Source: Betaproteobacteria bacterium (lineage in GTDB: Bacteria > Pseudomonadota > Gammaproteobacteria > Burkholderiales > SG8-41). From it: a DNA stretch of 59,821 nt. The stretch covers positions 1-59,821 of the forward strand of contig JAOTVX010000020.1 of assembly GCA_029863175.1 (NCBI GenBank), in the 5' to 3' direction. This document shows, piece after piece, positions 40,401 through 48,115 of the stretch (the stretch's first letter is position 1; each line of letters begins with the position of its first letter). The notes beneath the pieces were generated by a model that was given only the letters and a program-made list of their open reading frames with translations, did no database searches and was not told the DNA's origin. A program made the translations under genes and the position numbers.

Positions 40401-42005
40401 ATGATGAAATTCCCGCTCACGCTCGACCATCTGCTCGAGCGCAGCGGGCGGCTCTTTCCCGATTCGGAGATCGTCTCTCGGCTGCCGGATAAGTCGCTCC
40501 ACCGTCAACGCTACTCGGACTTTCACCGGCGTGCCTGCGCCCTGGGCAGCGCGTTGCGCCGTCTCGGCCTCAAGCGCGGCGAGCGTGTGGCCACGCTAAT
40601 GTGGAATCATTACGCGCACCTCGAGGCCTATTTTGGTGTGCCCTGCGTAGGCGGTGTGCTCCATACGCTGAACCTGAGGCTGCATCCGGACGATATCGCG
40701 TACATAGCGGAGCATGCGGGCGATCGCTTTCTGATCATCGACGATGTGCTCCTGTCGCTTTATGACAAATTTCGTGCCACTACGAAATTCGAAAAAGTCA
40801 TCGTCGTGCCGCTATGCGGCACGGTTATTCCAGACGGGTACGATGACTACGAGAAACTGATCGCTAGGGCCGGTACGGTTAAATTTCCCGTGCTCAAGGA
40901 AGAGGACCCGGCTGGAATGTGCTATACCTCCGGGACCACCGGGCGACCGAAGGGCATTGTGTATTCGCATCGCGCGCTCGTGCTGCATTCTTTTGCGGCC
41001 GCGCTGCCGGACGCGATGGGGCTCGCCAACGCGGACGCGGTCTGTCCGGTGGTGCCGATGTTTCACGTCAACGCGTGGGGCATTCCCTTCACAGCCGTCA
41101 TGGTTGGCGCGAAGCTCGTATTCCCGGGGCCGCATCTCGACGCCGTGAGTCTGCTCGATCTCTATCAATCGGAAGAGGTGACACTCACCGCAGGGGTGCC
41201 GACGATCTGGACGGGCATCCTGCAGGCGCTCGAGGCGGAACCCGCACGCTGGCGGCTTAAGCCCGGAATGCGGATGGTGGTTGGCGGCGCGGCGGCGTCC
41301 GAGTCCATGATTCGCGCCTTCGACCGCTTCGAGTTGCGGGTGCTGCATGGCTGGGGCATGACCGAAACGACGCCGGTCGGCATCGTGAATTACGTGAAGC
41401 GGGAGATCAAGACGGCGAACGAGGATGAGCGTTACGCGCTGCGGGCAAAACAGGGACTGCCGCTGCCCTTCTTCGAGGTGCGGGCTATGGCCGAGCATGG
41501 ACCAGCACCGTGGGATGGGCAGACCATGGGGGAGCTCCAGGTGCGCGGGCCTTGGGTCGCTGCCGCCTATCACGGGCTCGGCGCAGAGGAGGGGAAGTGG
41601 ACCGCAGATGGCTGGTTTTGCACGGGCGACGTGGTCACGATCGACGCGCGCGGCTACGTCAAACTCATCGACCGGATCAAGGACCTCATCAAGTCAGGCG
41701 GCGAATGGATCAGCTCGGTCGATTTGGAGAACCAACTCGTGGGCCATCCCAAAATATCGGAAGCGGCGGTGATAGCGGTGCCGCATGCGAAATGGGGCGA
41801 GCGCCCGCTGGCAGTGGTCGTGCTCAGGACCGGACAAGCGGCGACGGCGGACGAGTTGCGCGAATATCTCGCCCCGCGATTTGCCAATTACTGGCTGCCT
41901 GATGACGTGGCTTTCGTCGCCGAGATCCCGCGCAGCTCGACGGGAAAAATGATGAAGGCGGCGCTGCGCGAGCAGTTCAGGAACTTCAAAGTCCGTGACC
42001 AGTGA
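40401..42005 (+). CDS. AMP-forming acyl-CoA ligase (ANL superfamily)
   Basis: A protein of about 534 residues, the medium/long-chain fatty-acyl-CoA ligase group. The AMP-binding P-loop is YTSGTTGRPKG, then PMFHVNAWG, the A5 motif GWGMTETTP, and A7-A8 GWFCTGDVVTIDARGYVKLIDRIKDLIKSGGEWISSVDLEN. The A10 Lys is in IPRSSTGKMMKAAL. GTG 40389 and ATG 40401/40404 are all in frame and none has a good ribosome site; I take 40401. Substrate chain not readable. Convergent with the SDR gene. Confidence 0.92.
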   Translation: MMKFPLTLDHLLERSGRLFPDSEIVSRLPDKSLHRQRYSDFHRRACALGSALRRLGLKRGERVATLMWNHYAHLEAYFGVPCVGGVLHTLNLRLHPDDIAYIAEHAGDRFLIIDDVLLSLYDKFRATTKFEKVIVVPLCGTVIPDGYDDYEKLIARAGTVKFPVLKEEDPAGMCYTSGTTGRPKGIVYSHRALVLHSFAAALPDAMGLANADAVCPVVPMFHVNAWGIPFTAVMVGAKLVFPGPHLDAVSLLDLYQSEEVTLTAGVPTIWTGILQALEAEPARWRLKPGMRMVVGGAAASESMIRAFDRFELRVLHGWGMTETTPVGIVNYVKREIKTANEDERYALRAKQGLPLPFFEVRAMAEHGPAPWDGQTMGELQVRGPWVAAAYHGLGAEEGKWTADGWFCTGDVVTIDARGYVKLIDRIKDLIKSGGEWISSVDLENQLVGHPKISEAAVIAVPHAKWGERPLAVVVLRTGQAATADELREYLAPRFANYWLPDDVAFVAEIPRSSTGKMMKAALREQFRNFKVRDQ

Positions 42006-42018
42006 CCCGTCACGCCGT

Positions 42019-42813
42019 TCAAAAAAGAGAGCGGATAATGCCTCCGTCCACGCGCTGCGCTGCGCCGTTGATGGCGGAGGCCTGCTCCGAGCAGAGGAAC
42101 GCGATTTGGGCCGCGATTTCCTGTGGCGTGGCCCAGCGCTGCAGCAGCGATGAGCTGCCGGGCCCCTCGAAGTAGGCGGTGCGCATCTCGTCCACGGTCT
42201 TGCCCGCACCTGGCGCCATCTTGGCGAGAAAGGTTTCGACTCCCTCCGACCAGGTGGGAGCCACAAGCGCGCTGTTGACGGTGACGCGCGTGCCCTTGGT
42301 GAGCTCGGCAAGACTGCGGGCGATCGAGACCTGCGCCGCCTTCGACATGGCGTAATGCGCCATGCCGCGATTGGGCTTGGCGCTCTGGTCGCTGCCGATG
42401 AACACGATCCGCCCCCAGTTCCGCTGCAGCATTTCCGGCAACAGCGCGCGCGACAGGCGCACACCGCTCATCACGTTGAGCTCGAACATGTCGAGCCAGT
42501 CCTGGTCGGAGATGTCGCCGAACTCCCGCACCTCGAAGTAGCCGGCGTTGTTCACCAGAATGTCCACGGGTCCGATGGCTGCGGCGGCCTCGAGGACCTT
42601 CCCTGCGCCGTCGGCGGTCGCAAGGTCCGCAGCGACTCCGTGGGCTTCACCGTGCCGCGCCAGCGTGGTCACGGTATCGTTCAGCCGTACGGGATCCCGA
42701 CCGTTGACGATGATGCGCGCACCTTCGGCAATCAGCGTGCCGGCGACGGCCCGCCCGATACCTTGCGTGGAGCCCGTCACCAGCGCGAGCCGGCCTTTGA
42801 TCTTCAGGTCCAT
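42019..42813 (-). CDS. SDR-family oxidoreductase
   Basis: A 264-residue classical SDR: TGSTQGIG, NNAG, catalytic Ser in IVFIGSDQSAK, the YAMSK motif (Tyr and Lys), and NSALVAPTWSEGVETFL in place of PG. R36 after IIVNG favours NADP. ATG 42813 begins MDLKIKGRLALVTGSTQGIG; the frame is open to 42876 without family sequence. It is divergent from the FrnE-like gene with a 148-bp gap. Substrate unknown. Confidence 0.92.
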   Translation of the reverse strand: MDLKIKGRLALVTGSTQGIGRAVAGTLIAEGARIIVNGRDPVRLNDTVTTLARHGEAHGVAADLATADGAGKVLEAAAAIGPVDILVNNAGYFEVREFGDISDQDWLDMFELNVMSGVRLSRALLPEMLQRNWGRIVFIGSDQSAKPNRGMAHYAMSKAAQVSIARSLAELTKGTRVTVNSALVAPTWSEGVETFLAKMAPGAGKTVDEMRTAYFEGPGSSSLLQRWATPQEIAAQIAFLCSEQASAINGAAQRVDGGIIRSLF

Positions 42814-42961
42814 GATAATCCATCCGGTTTGATGATGTGGCCCGCGCATGATAGAGGCGCGGGCAGAGTTCAACAAATGAGGGATTCAGTGTTAATCTTG
42901 CGGTGGGCGCGCGGCCGTGCGCCCCATCGAACCGTTCAACGGCTTTACCAAAGGAGTGTCC

Positions 42962-43612
42962 GTGGACTTGCGCATCGACATCGTTTCCGACGTGGTTTGA
43001 CCCTGGTGCTATATCGGGCGGCGAAAGCTGGAGGCGGCGTTGCGCCTCTACCGCGAGCGCCATCCCGATGCACCCGAGCCGGCCGTGCGCTGGCTGCCGT
43101 TTCAGCTGAACCCTGACCTTCCCGTGGCCGGGATACCCCGGGTCGAGTACGTGGCGCGCAAGTTTGGCGCCCGGGGGAAGGGCAACTACGAGCGTGTGGC
43201 GATGGTGGGCCGCACCGTCGGCATTGACTTTGCGTTCGACAAGATCGAAGTGCAACCCAACACGGTCAAGGCCCACCGCCTGCTCATTTATGCCGACCGG
43301 GCAGGCAATCAGGACGCGATGGCCGACGAGCTCTTCAAGGCGTATTTTCTCGAAGGCGCCAACCTGACCGACAATGCCGTGCTCGCGCAAGTGGCTGCGC
43401 GCGCGGGGCTGGAGGAGGAGGTCGTTGCGGCGTACCTCGACACCGACGAGGACCGCGCAGTCGTCGAGCAGGCCGACGTCGAAGCGCGCGGTGCAGGTAT
43501 CGGCGGCGTGCCATTTTTCATTTTCAATCAGAAAGTCGGAGTCTCCGGGGCGCAGGACGCCGAGGCGCTGCTCGACGCGATGATGCAAGCGTTGCAGGAC
43601 AGTGATAAGTGA
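42962..43612 (+). CDS. FrnE/DsbA-family oxidoreductase, candidate selenoprotein (in-frame TGA at codon 13)
   Basis: 216 residues if TGA 42998-43000 is read through. The start is GTG 42962 with AAAGGAG upstream. The N-terminus reads VDLRIDIVSDVV-TGA-PWCYIGRRKLEAAL. FrnE-like thioredoxin-fold proteins have SDVVCPWCYIG here, so TGA replaces the first cysteine of the CPWC redox motif. Downstream the frame is intact to the end: FQLNPDLPVAGIPRVEY, AHRLLIYADRAG, the cis-Pro in GIGGVPFFIFNQKVGVSGAQ. A hairpin with 6-bp arms and loop GCGTTG (43031-43048) follows the TGA at a distance possible for a bacterial SECIS. Alternatives: TGC to TGA mutation or sequencing error, with restart at TTG 43040. Confidence 0.82.
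43031..43048 (+). promoter_or_regulatory. SECIS-like hairpin downstream of the in-frame TGA
   Basis: GAGGCG (43031-43036), loop GCGTTG, CGCCTC (43043-43048), beginning 30 nt after the TGA. Weak outer pairing (GCGG 43018-43021 with CCGC 43051-43054) would extend it. The loop holds G and GTT. The distance of the loop is at the far end of what bacterial SECIS elements show. Confidence 0.4.
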
Positions 43613-43672
43613 TGATCGATCGGTAACTTCCTCAGCCTCCCGTCACTCGTCACCCGTCACTCATCACGCCTC
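43609..43672. repeat. Diverged GTGATG/CGTCAC cassette (A10) at a stop codon
   Basis: AGTGATAAGTGATGATCG overlaps the FrnE-like stop codon, then CCCGTCACTCGTCACCCGTCACTCATCACG. It reaches to eight bases before the kinase ATG. Confidence 0.65.
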
Positions 43673-43679
43673 ATCAGGC

Positions 43680-44912
43680 ATGTCGGAGACGACCACCTAC
43701 CGCAACGCGTTGCCCAATGCGACCTTGCTGCTCGAGTACCGGCTCGAGGGCGTGCTCGGTGCCGGCGGCTCCGGGATTACCTACCTCGCGTGGGACGCCC
43801 ACCTGGAGGAGCACGTCGCCATCAAGGAGTACCTGCCGACCGATCTGGCGATGCGCGCGCTCGATGGCAGCGTGGTACCGGTCGCGACCGAGCACGAGTA
43901 CGATTACCATTGGGGGCTGGAGCGCTTCATTCAGGAGGCGTGCACTCTCGCCCGGTTCAACCATCCCCACATCGTGCGGGTCAACCAATATTTCGAAGCG
44001 AATGGCACCGGCTACATGGTGATGGACTATGAAAAGGGCGAGTCCCTCAACCAGATGCTCCGGCGTGCCGTGGCACCGGACGAGGCGGGCCTGCGCGCAA
44101 TTTTGATGCCGCTGCTCGACGGCCTGCAGGCCGTGCACGAGGCGGGTTTCCTCCATCGTGACATCAAACCCACCAACATCTTTCTCCGCGAAACGGGCGG
44201 ACCCGTGCTGCTCGATTTCGGGGCCGCGCGCGCCGCGGTCGGGGGCGCCACGCGCAGCATGACAGTGGTGCTGACGCCGGGTTATGCGCCGCTCGAGCAG
44301 TACGCGAGCGAGGCCAGGCAGGGACCGTGGTCGGATCTTTACGCACTGGCGTGTGTTCTCTATCGCGCAATCGTTGGGGAAAATCCGCCCGATGCGGTGA
44401 CCCGTCTCAAGGACGACTTCGTGCCGCAGCGCCTCGCAGATGCGCCTGCGAGGATGAGCGCGCCGTTTGTGAAAGCCGTCGAGTGGGCGCTGGTGGTCGA
44501 CGGGAAGCGGCGCCCCCAGAATGTGCCCGAGTGGCGGCGCGCGTTGCTGGACGGGCGCTCGGCTCCGGCGCCCGTGGTGGCCACTGCCGCAACAGCGCCA
44601 ACGATACTGCTCGATGCCGCAAGTGCGCCGCGAGCAATGGATCCGAAAGTGCAGGCGGCGGGCACGCCTCAGCCAACCCACCGAGCGAGGCCACGCCGTT
44701 CCTGGTGGCGGTGGGCGGCACTCGCTGCCGTGGTGCTTGTTCTGGTCACATTGGCGAGCGCCTGGAACAAGCAGCGCAAGGCCGCGCACCCCAGCCGGCT
44801 GCCAACGGCCGTCGAGCGGCAGCTACTTCCGGGGAGCAAGCTGGTGCCGGGGCGTCCGTCCCGCGACCGGACCGAGCGGCCTGGCGACGAGCAGGAGGCG
44901 CTCAGGCAGTAG
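43680..44912 (+). CDS. Membrane Ser/Thr protein kinase, cut by an amber codon before its EF-hand tail
   Basis: 410 residues to a TAG at 44910-44912. The kinase domain covers about 20-290: Gly loop VLGAGGSGITY, Lys49 in VAIKE, HRDIKPTN (159-166), DFGAARA (179-185), and TPGYAPLEQY in the activation segment. A linker rich in Ala/Pro leads to one membrane helix (about 341-361, SWWRWAALAAVVLVLVTLASAW). After the TAG the same frame runs 62 more codons with two EF-hands. The paralogue at 45.2 kb keeps its EF-hand fused. The start ATG 43680 aligns with that paralogue. The TAG looks like CAG to TAG; readthrough is not excluded. Confidence 0.9.
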   Translation: MSETTTYRNALPNATLLLEYRLEGVLGAGGSGITYLAWDAHLEEHVAIKEYLPTDLAMRALDGSVVPVATEHEYDYHWGLERFIQEACTLARFNHPHIVRVNQYFEANGTGYMVMDYEKGESLNQMLRRAVAPDEAGLRAILMPLLDGLQAVHEAGFLHRDIKPTNIFLRETGGPVLLDFGAARAAVGGATRSMTVVLTPGYAPLEQYASEARQGPWSDLYALACVLYRAIVGENPPDAVTRLKDDFVPQRLADAPARMSAPFVKAVEWALVVDGKRRPQNVPEWRRALLDGRSAPAPVVATAATAPTILLDAASAPRAMDPKVQAAGTPQPTHRARPRRSWWRWAALAAVVLVLVTLASAWNKQRKAAHPSRLPTAVERQLLPGSKLVPGRPSRDRTERPGDEQEALRQ

Positions 44913-45101
44913 GCGCGGGGCGACTTCCAGAGCACCGACCGTAACGGCGATGGCTATCTTACGCGCACGGAGGTGGCCGGGCACTTTCCGTTGATCGAGC
45001 GCGAGTTTCAGCGCATCGATGCCGATGGTGACGGGAGGATCTCGCCGCAGGAATTCTTCCGTTTGCGCCGCTTCCAGGCCCGGCAGAACCGGCAGAAGTG
45101 A
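44913..45101 (+). pseudogene. EF-hand pair tail of the kinase, separated by the amber codon
   Basis: In frame with the kinase after TAG 44910. It encodes ARGDFQSTDRNGDGYLTRTE and REFQRIDADGDGRISPQEF, two calcium-binding loops with D-x-N/D-G-D-G spacing, then a basic end and TGA 45099-45101. It has no start codon with a ribosome site of its own. On the likely topology (kinase in, one helix) it would lie in the periplasm. Confidence 0.8.
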
Positions 45102-45116
45102 TGAAGGATGAGGAAG

Positions 45117-45206
45117 AGTAATGGTGATGAAAAATGGTGATGAAACATCGGGATAACCTCAACGGCCCATTTCCATCACCATTACCTCATCACCAGTTTC
45201 CATCAC
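45117..45206. repeat. TGGTGATGA/TCATCACCA palindromic cassette, copy A7
   Basis: Two TAATGGTGATGAAAA words, a centre of 30 bp, then three CATCACCA words. It lies between the two kinase genes, 15 bp after the TGA of the EF-hand tail. Confidence 0.85.
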
Positions 45207-45222
45207 TTGATACACTGGTTCA

Positions 45223-46515
45223 ATGGACGAACCGATTACTAAGCAGAGCATCAAGCAGCATGGCCTGCCATCCAAGACCCTGCTGCTGGAATACCGGATC
45301 GAGTCCATCCTGGGCGCGGGCGGATTCGGGATCACCTATCTCGCGCGCGACACCCACCTCGAGAAGGATGTCGCCATCAAAGAGTATTTGCCGGTGGACC
45401 TGGCGCTGCGCGCACTCGATCGCAGCGTGGTTCCGGTAAATACCGATACCGCATTCAACTACAAGAGCGGGCTCGACCTGTTTCTGGCCGAAGCGCGCAC
45501 GCTCGCGCGTTTCACCCATCCCAACATCGTGCGCGTGAGTCGTTATTTTGAGGCGAACGGCACCGCCTACATGGTGATGAGTTACGAGGAGGGCACCTCG
45601 CTAAACCGCTTCCTGCGAAAAGCTGCGCAGCCCGATGAAGCGTACCTCAAGGCCATGGTCGAGCCCTTGCTCGAGGGACTTCAGGAAGTGCATGCCGCGG
45701 GATTCCTTCATCGCGATATCAAGCCGAGCAATATTTTCCTGCGTGCGGACGGCACGCCGGTACTGCTGGACTTCGGGACGGCGCGCTTGGCGATTCGCGA
45801 TTCCGTGCACGACGCCATCGCCATCCTCACGCCGGGCTACGCCCCCGTCGAGCTCTACGTGCGCACGGGGCGGCAGGGACCCTGGACCGACGTTTATTCG
45901 CTGGCGGCGGTACTCTACCGTGCAGTCGTGGGCGAGAACCCGCCGGATGCGCTCACACGGCTGAAGGTTGATGGCGTCGGCAAACGTCTCCAGCGTGGCA
46001 GGGACCGCTTCAGCGCGAAATTTCTCGCCGCCATCCAGTGGGGGCTGGCGCTCGAGGAAAAGCGCAGACCGCAGAATGTGACCGAGTGGCGCAGCGCGAT
46101 CGTGCGCGGCGCCCAGCCACGGGTGGCGGCCGCGAAGCCCGAGGCGGGCCCCAAGAGAGGGCCCGCCGAATCCGCGCCCGATGGTGAGCGGAAATATCTC
46201 TGGATGGCGCTCGGCATCGTGGTGTTCTTCGTTATCATCGAGGGCACCGATATCGTTCAGCAGCGGGCCGGGCGGGTGCAGGCGCCCCCTGCCAAGGCGT
46301 TACTCGAGCGGAAATCGGTACGCGCACCGGCACCCGGCGGCGTCCAGAGTGTTCCTTCAGGCGGCCTCACGCCGCAGGAATTCGCGGAGAATTTTCCCCA
46401 TCTCGCAGGCAAGTTCTCGACGATCGACGCCAACCGCGATGGGCGGGTTTCGAGCCGTGAGCTATGGGCTTACAGGGAGCGTGAAAACGGGCAAGCCCCG
46501 CCGGTGGCGAGGTAG
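45223..46515 (+). CDS. Membrane Ser/Thr protein kinase with C-terminal EF-hand
   Basis: 430 residues, paralogue of the kinase just upstream. Kinase domain about 24-295: ILGAGGFGITY, Lys53 in AIKEYLP, HRDIKPSN (163-170), DFGTARLA (183-190), TPGYAPVELY. A membrane helix (about 325-340, LWMALGIVVFFVIIEG) follows. The outer tail has LTPQEFAENFPHLAGKF and an EF-hand loop DANRDGRVSSRE (402-413), ending APPVAR. ATG 45223. I infer a receptor kinase that could sense a divalent cation outside the membrane. No phosphatase lies near. Confidence 0.92.
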   Translation: MDEPITKQSIKQHGLPSKTLLLEYRIESILGAGGFGITYLARDTHLEKDVAIKEYLPVDLALRALDRSVVPVNTDTAFNYKSGLDLFLAEARTLARFTHPNIVRVSRYFEANGTAYMVMSYEEGTSLNRFLRKAAQPDEAYLKAMVEPLLEGLQEVHAAGFLHRDIKPSNIFLRADGTPVLLDFGTARLAIRDSVHDAIAILTPGYAPVELYVRTGRQGPWTDVYSLAAVLYRAVVGENPPDALTRLKVDGVGKRLQRGRDRFSAKFLAAIQWGLALEEKRRPQNVTEWRSAIVRGAQPRVAAAKPEAGPKRGPAESAPDGERKYLWMALGIVVFFVIIEGTDIVQQRAGRVQAPPAKALLERKSVRAPAPGGVQSVPSGGLTPQEFAENFPHLAGKFSTIDANRDGRVSSRELWAYRERENGQAPPVAR

Positions 46516-46555
46516 TGACTATGTGACTCGGCGACTCAGCGATGGAGTTTTCGTC

Positions 46556-46582
46556 GGCGCCTATCTGCGGTTAATAATTCTT
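46556..46582. repeat. GCGCCTATCTGCGG word
   Basis: One copy of the reverse CGCAGATAGGCGC word with TTAATAATTC, in the short gap between the convergent kinase and DUF1992 genes. Confidence 0.4.
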
Positions 46583-46605
46583 GTTTTGCGGGCGCCCTAA
46601 CGTTC

Positions 46606-46980
46606 TCAGCCGCGAGGCCTTTGCAGATGCTCAGCAATCCGCTCGTAGTAGTCCGCGTCCACCTGTAGGTGCCCGCGCCGCCGGCCTGTGGCGGTGCGCG
46701 TGAGCAGGAAGTTGATTCGGGAAAAGAGTTGACGGCGCTCGCCATCGTCCTCGGCGGCCTGCAGTAACTGCTCGAGCTCCCGGAGCTCGCCGTGCGCCGC
46801 AAGCTCTGGCGGAACGAAGCCTGCGTTCTTCAGCAGCCGATAGGCAACGCGCAGGTCCTCCGGCACCAGGGCGTTGTCATCGAGCGTCAAGGGCAAGCCC
46901 ATCCCCGGAAGGTCGTCGAACTCGCCGCGCTCCTGCGCTTCTCGGATTCGGCGTTCCGCGATGGAATCGAAAATCTGCAT
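46606..46980 (-). CDS. DUF1992 (DnaJ homologue-type) protein
   Basis: A 124-residue protein that is a whole DUF1992 domain. The opening FDSIAERRIREAQERGEFDDLPGMGLPL is the family signature, then LVPEDLRVAYRLLKNAGFVPPELA and a helical C-terminal part (LREAEQLL-type) ending with YYERIAEHLQRPRG. Despite the family name the J-domain HPD motif is absent. Soluble, function unknown. It is 17 bp downstream of the hydrolase gene and likely co-transcribed. Confidence 0.92.
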   Translation of the reverse strand: MQIFDSIAERRIREAQERGEFDDLPGMGLPLTLDDNALVPEDLRVAYRLLKNAGFVPPELAAHGELRELEQLLQAAEDDGERRQLFSRINFLLTRTATGRRRGHLQVDADYYERIAEHLQRPRG

Positions 46981-46997
46981 CGCGTACTGCCCGCGTA

Positions 46998-47852
46998 CTA
47001 GCTCAACAAGAACTCACGCACGACCGCGATCTGGTCGAGCGCCAACAGCATCGGCGCGTGGCCGACGTCGGCGAACTCCACCAGCCTGGGACGCGGGCCG
47101 CGCTGGGTCATTTGAAGCGCGACCTCCCGCGGCAGAAGGTCGGAGTCCGCGCCCCGGATCAGCAGCGTGGGGCAGGCAATCTGATCCCAGACACTCAGCA
47201 GATTCACATCTTCGAGCACGCTTTCCCGGAAGGGAATACCGATGCCGGGGTCATAGTTGAACCCCCATGTTCCATCAGCGTGTTTCATCGCGTTGTGGCG
47301 CGCAAGGTGATGCCATTGGTCGTCCGTGAGCGGGCCGAATGATGCGGATACCACGCGCATATAACCGACAAGTTCTTGGAAGCTGGTGAAACGAGGGTCC
47401 TTGCCCACGTACGCCGCAAGGCGCTCCAGCGCGGATTTGGGTACCATCATGCCCACGTCATTGACGACGAGCCGCTCGATCGGGCTTTTTGGCCGCGAGG
47501 CGAGGAGCATGCCGATGATGCCGCCCATCGAGGTGCCGACCCAGTAGAGATGCCGGGGGCCGTCCCCCGCGTTAACGCGCGCAATGAGTGCCGCCATGTC
47601 GGCGCAGTATTGAGAGTAGCTGTAGTCTTCCTTGTCCTCGAGCCACTCGCTTTTGCCGCGGCCGATTACGTCGGGACACACCACGCGGAACTCCGGCAGC
47701 AGAGCCTGCGCGAGCGTATCGAAATCCCGGCTGCTGCGAGTGAGGCCATGGACGCAGATCACGATTTTTCGCGCGTCCGAGTCTCCCCATTCCACGTAAT
47801 GCATGCGATGGAACCCGTCTTTTCCCAGGCACAGCAGATCAGCTTCGCGCAT
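46998..47852 (-). CDS. Alpha/beta hydrolase
   Basis: A 284-residue hydrolase. The oxyanion strand is VICVHGLTRSSRDFD, the nucleophile is Ser in GTSMGG, the acid is likely Asp in IRGADSDLLP, and His lies in ADVGHAPML. HYVEWGDSDARKIV at the start resembles 2-hydroxymuconic semialdehyde hydrolase and related esterases. The start at ATG 47852 is chosen, though a TTG seven codons earlier is possible. No signal peptide. Substrate unknown. Confidence 0.9.
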   Translation of the reverse strand: MREADLLCLGKDGFHRMHYVEWGDSDARKIVICVHGLTRSSRDFDTLAQALLPEFRVVCPDVIGRGKSEWLEDKEDYSYSQYCADMAALIARVNAGDGPRHLYWVGTSMGGIIGMLLASRPKSPIERLVVNDVGMMVPKSALERLAAYVGKDPRFTSFQELVGYMRVVSASFGPLTDDQWHHLARHNAMKHADGTWGFNYDPGIGIPFRESVLEDVNLLSVWDQIACPTLLIRGADSDLLPREVALQMTQRGPRPRLVEFADVGHAPMLLALDQIAVVREFLLS

Positions 47853-47967
47853 GGTCGCCCATTTTCGATCCAAGATCAGCGTGGATTATAGAGTCTGGGG
47901 GGCAGGCTGGTAACTCGTTGGTGGCCACGAGAACGGCTCTCAAACACCGATGAGAGCAAAAGATCAT

Positions 47968-48060
47968 TAACCACGGAAGCACACGGAACTACACGGACGA
48001 AGACGTCAACCGAGAGGTGTGCTGGATTGGAACAGCAATTTCCGTGTGTTTCCGTGGCCG
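47968..48060. repeat. CCACGGAAGCACACGGA/TCCGTGTGTTTCCGTGG cassette
   Basis: CCACGGAAGCACACGGAACTACACGGACGA, a centre, then TTTCCGTGTGTTTCCGTGG in the opposite sense. It lies between the GIDE-type gene stop and the hydrolase gene. Confidence 0.8.
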
Positions 48061-48115
48061 TGTTGTTTTTCAGATAGCTGCTGGTTACCCGTGACCGGCG
48101 GGTCGATATTGGCCG

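Noticed and set aside
43040..43612. The FrnE-like protein as a normal gene starting at TTG 43040
   Set aside because: That start would omit the first beta strand and the whole CPWC redox motif, and there is no ribosome site before it, while AAAGGAG precedes GTG 42962.
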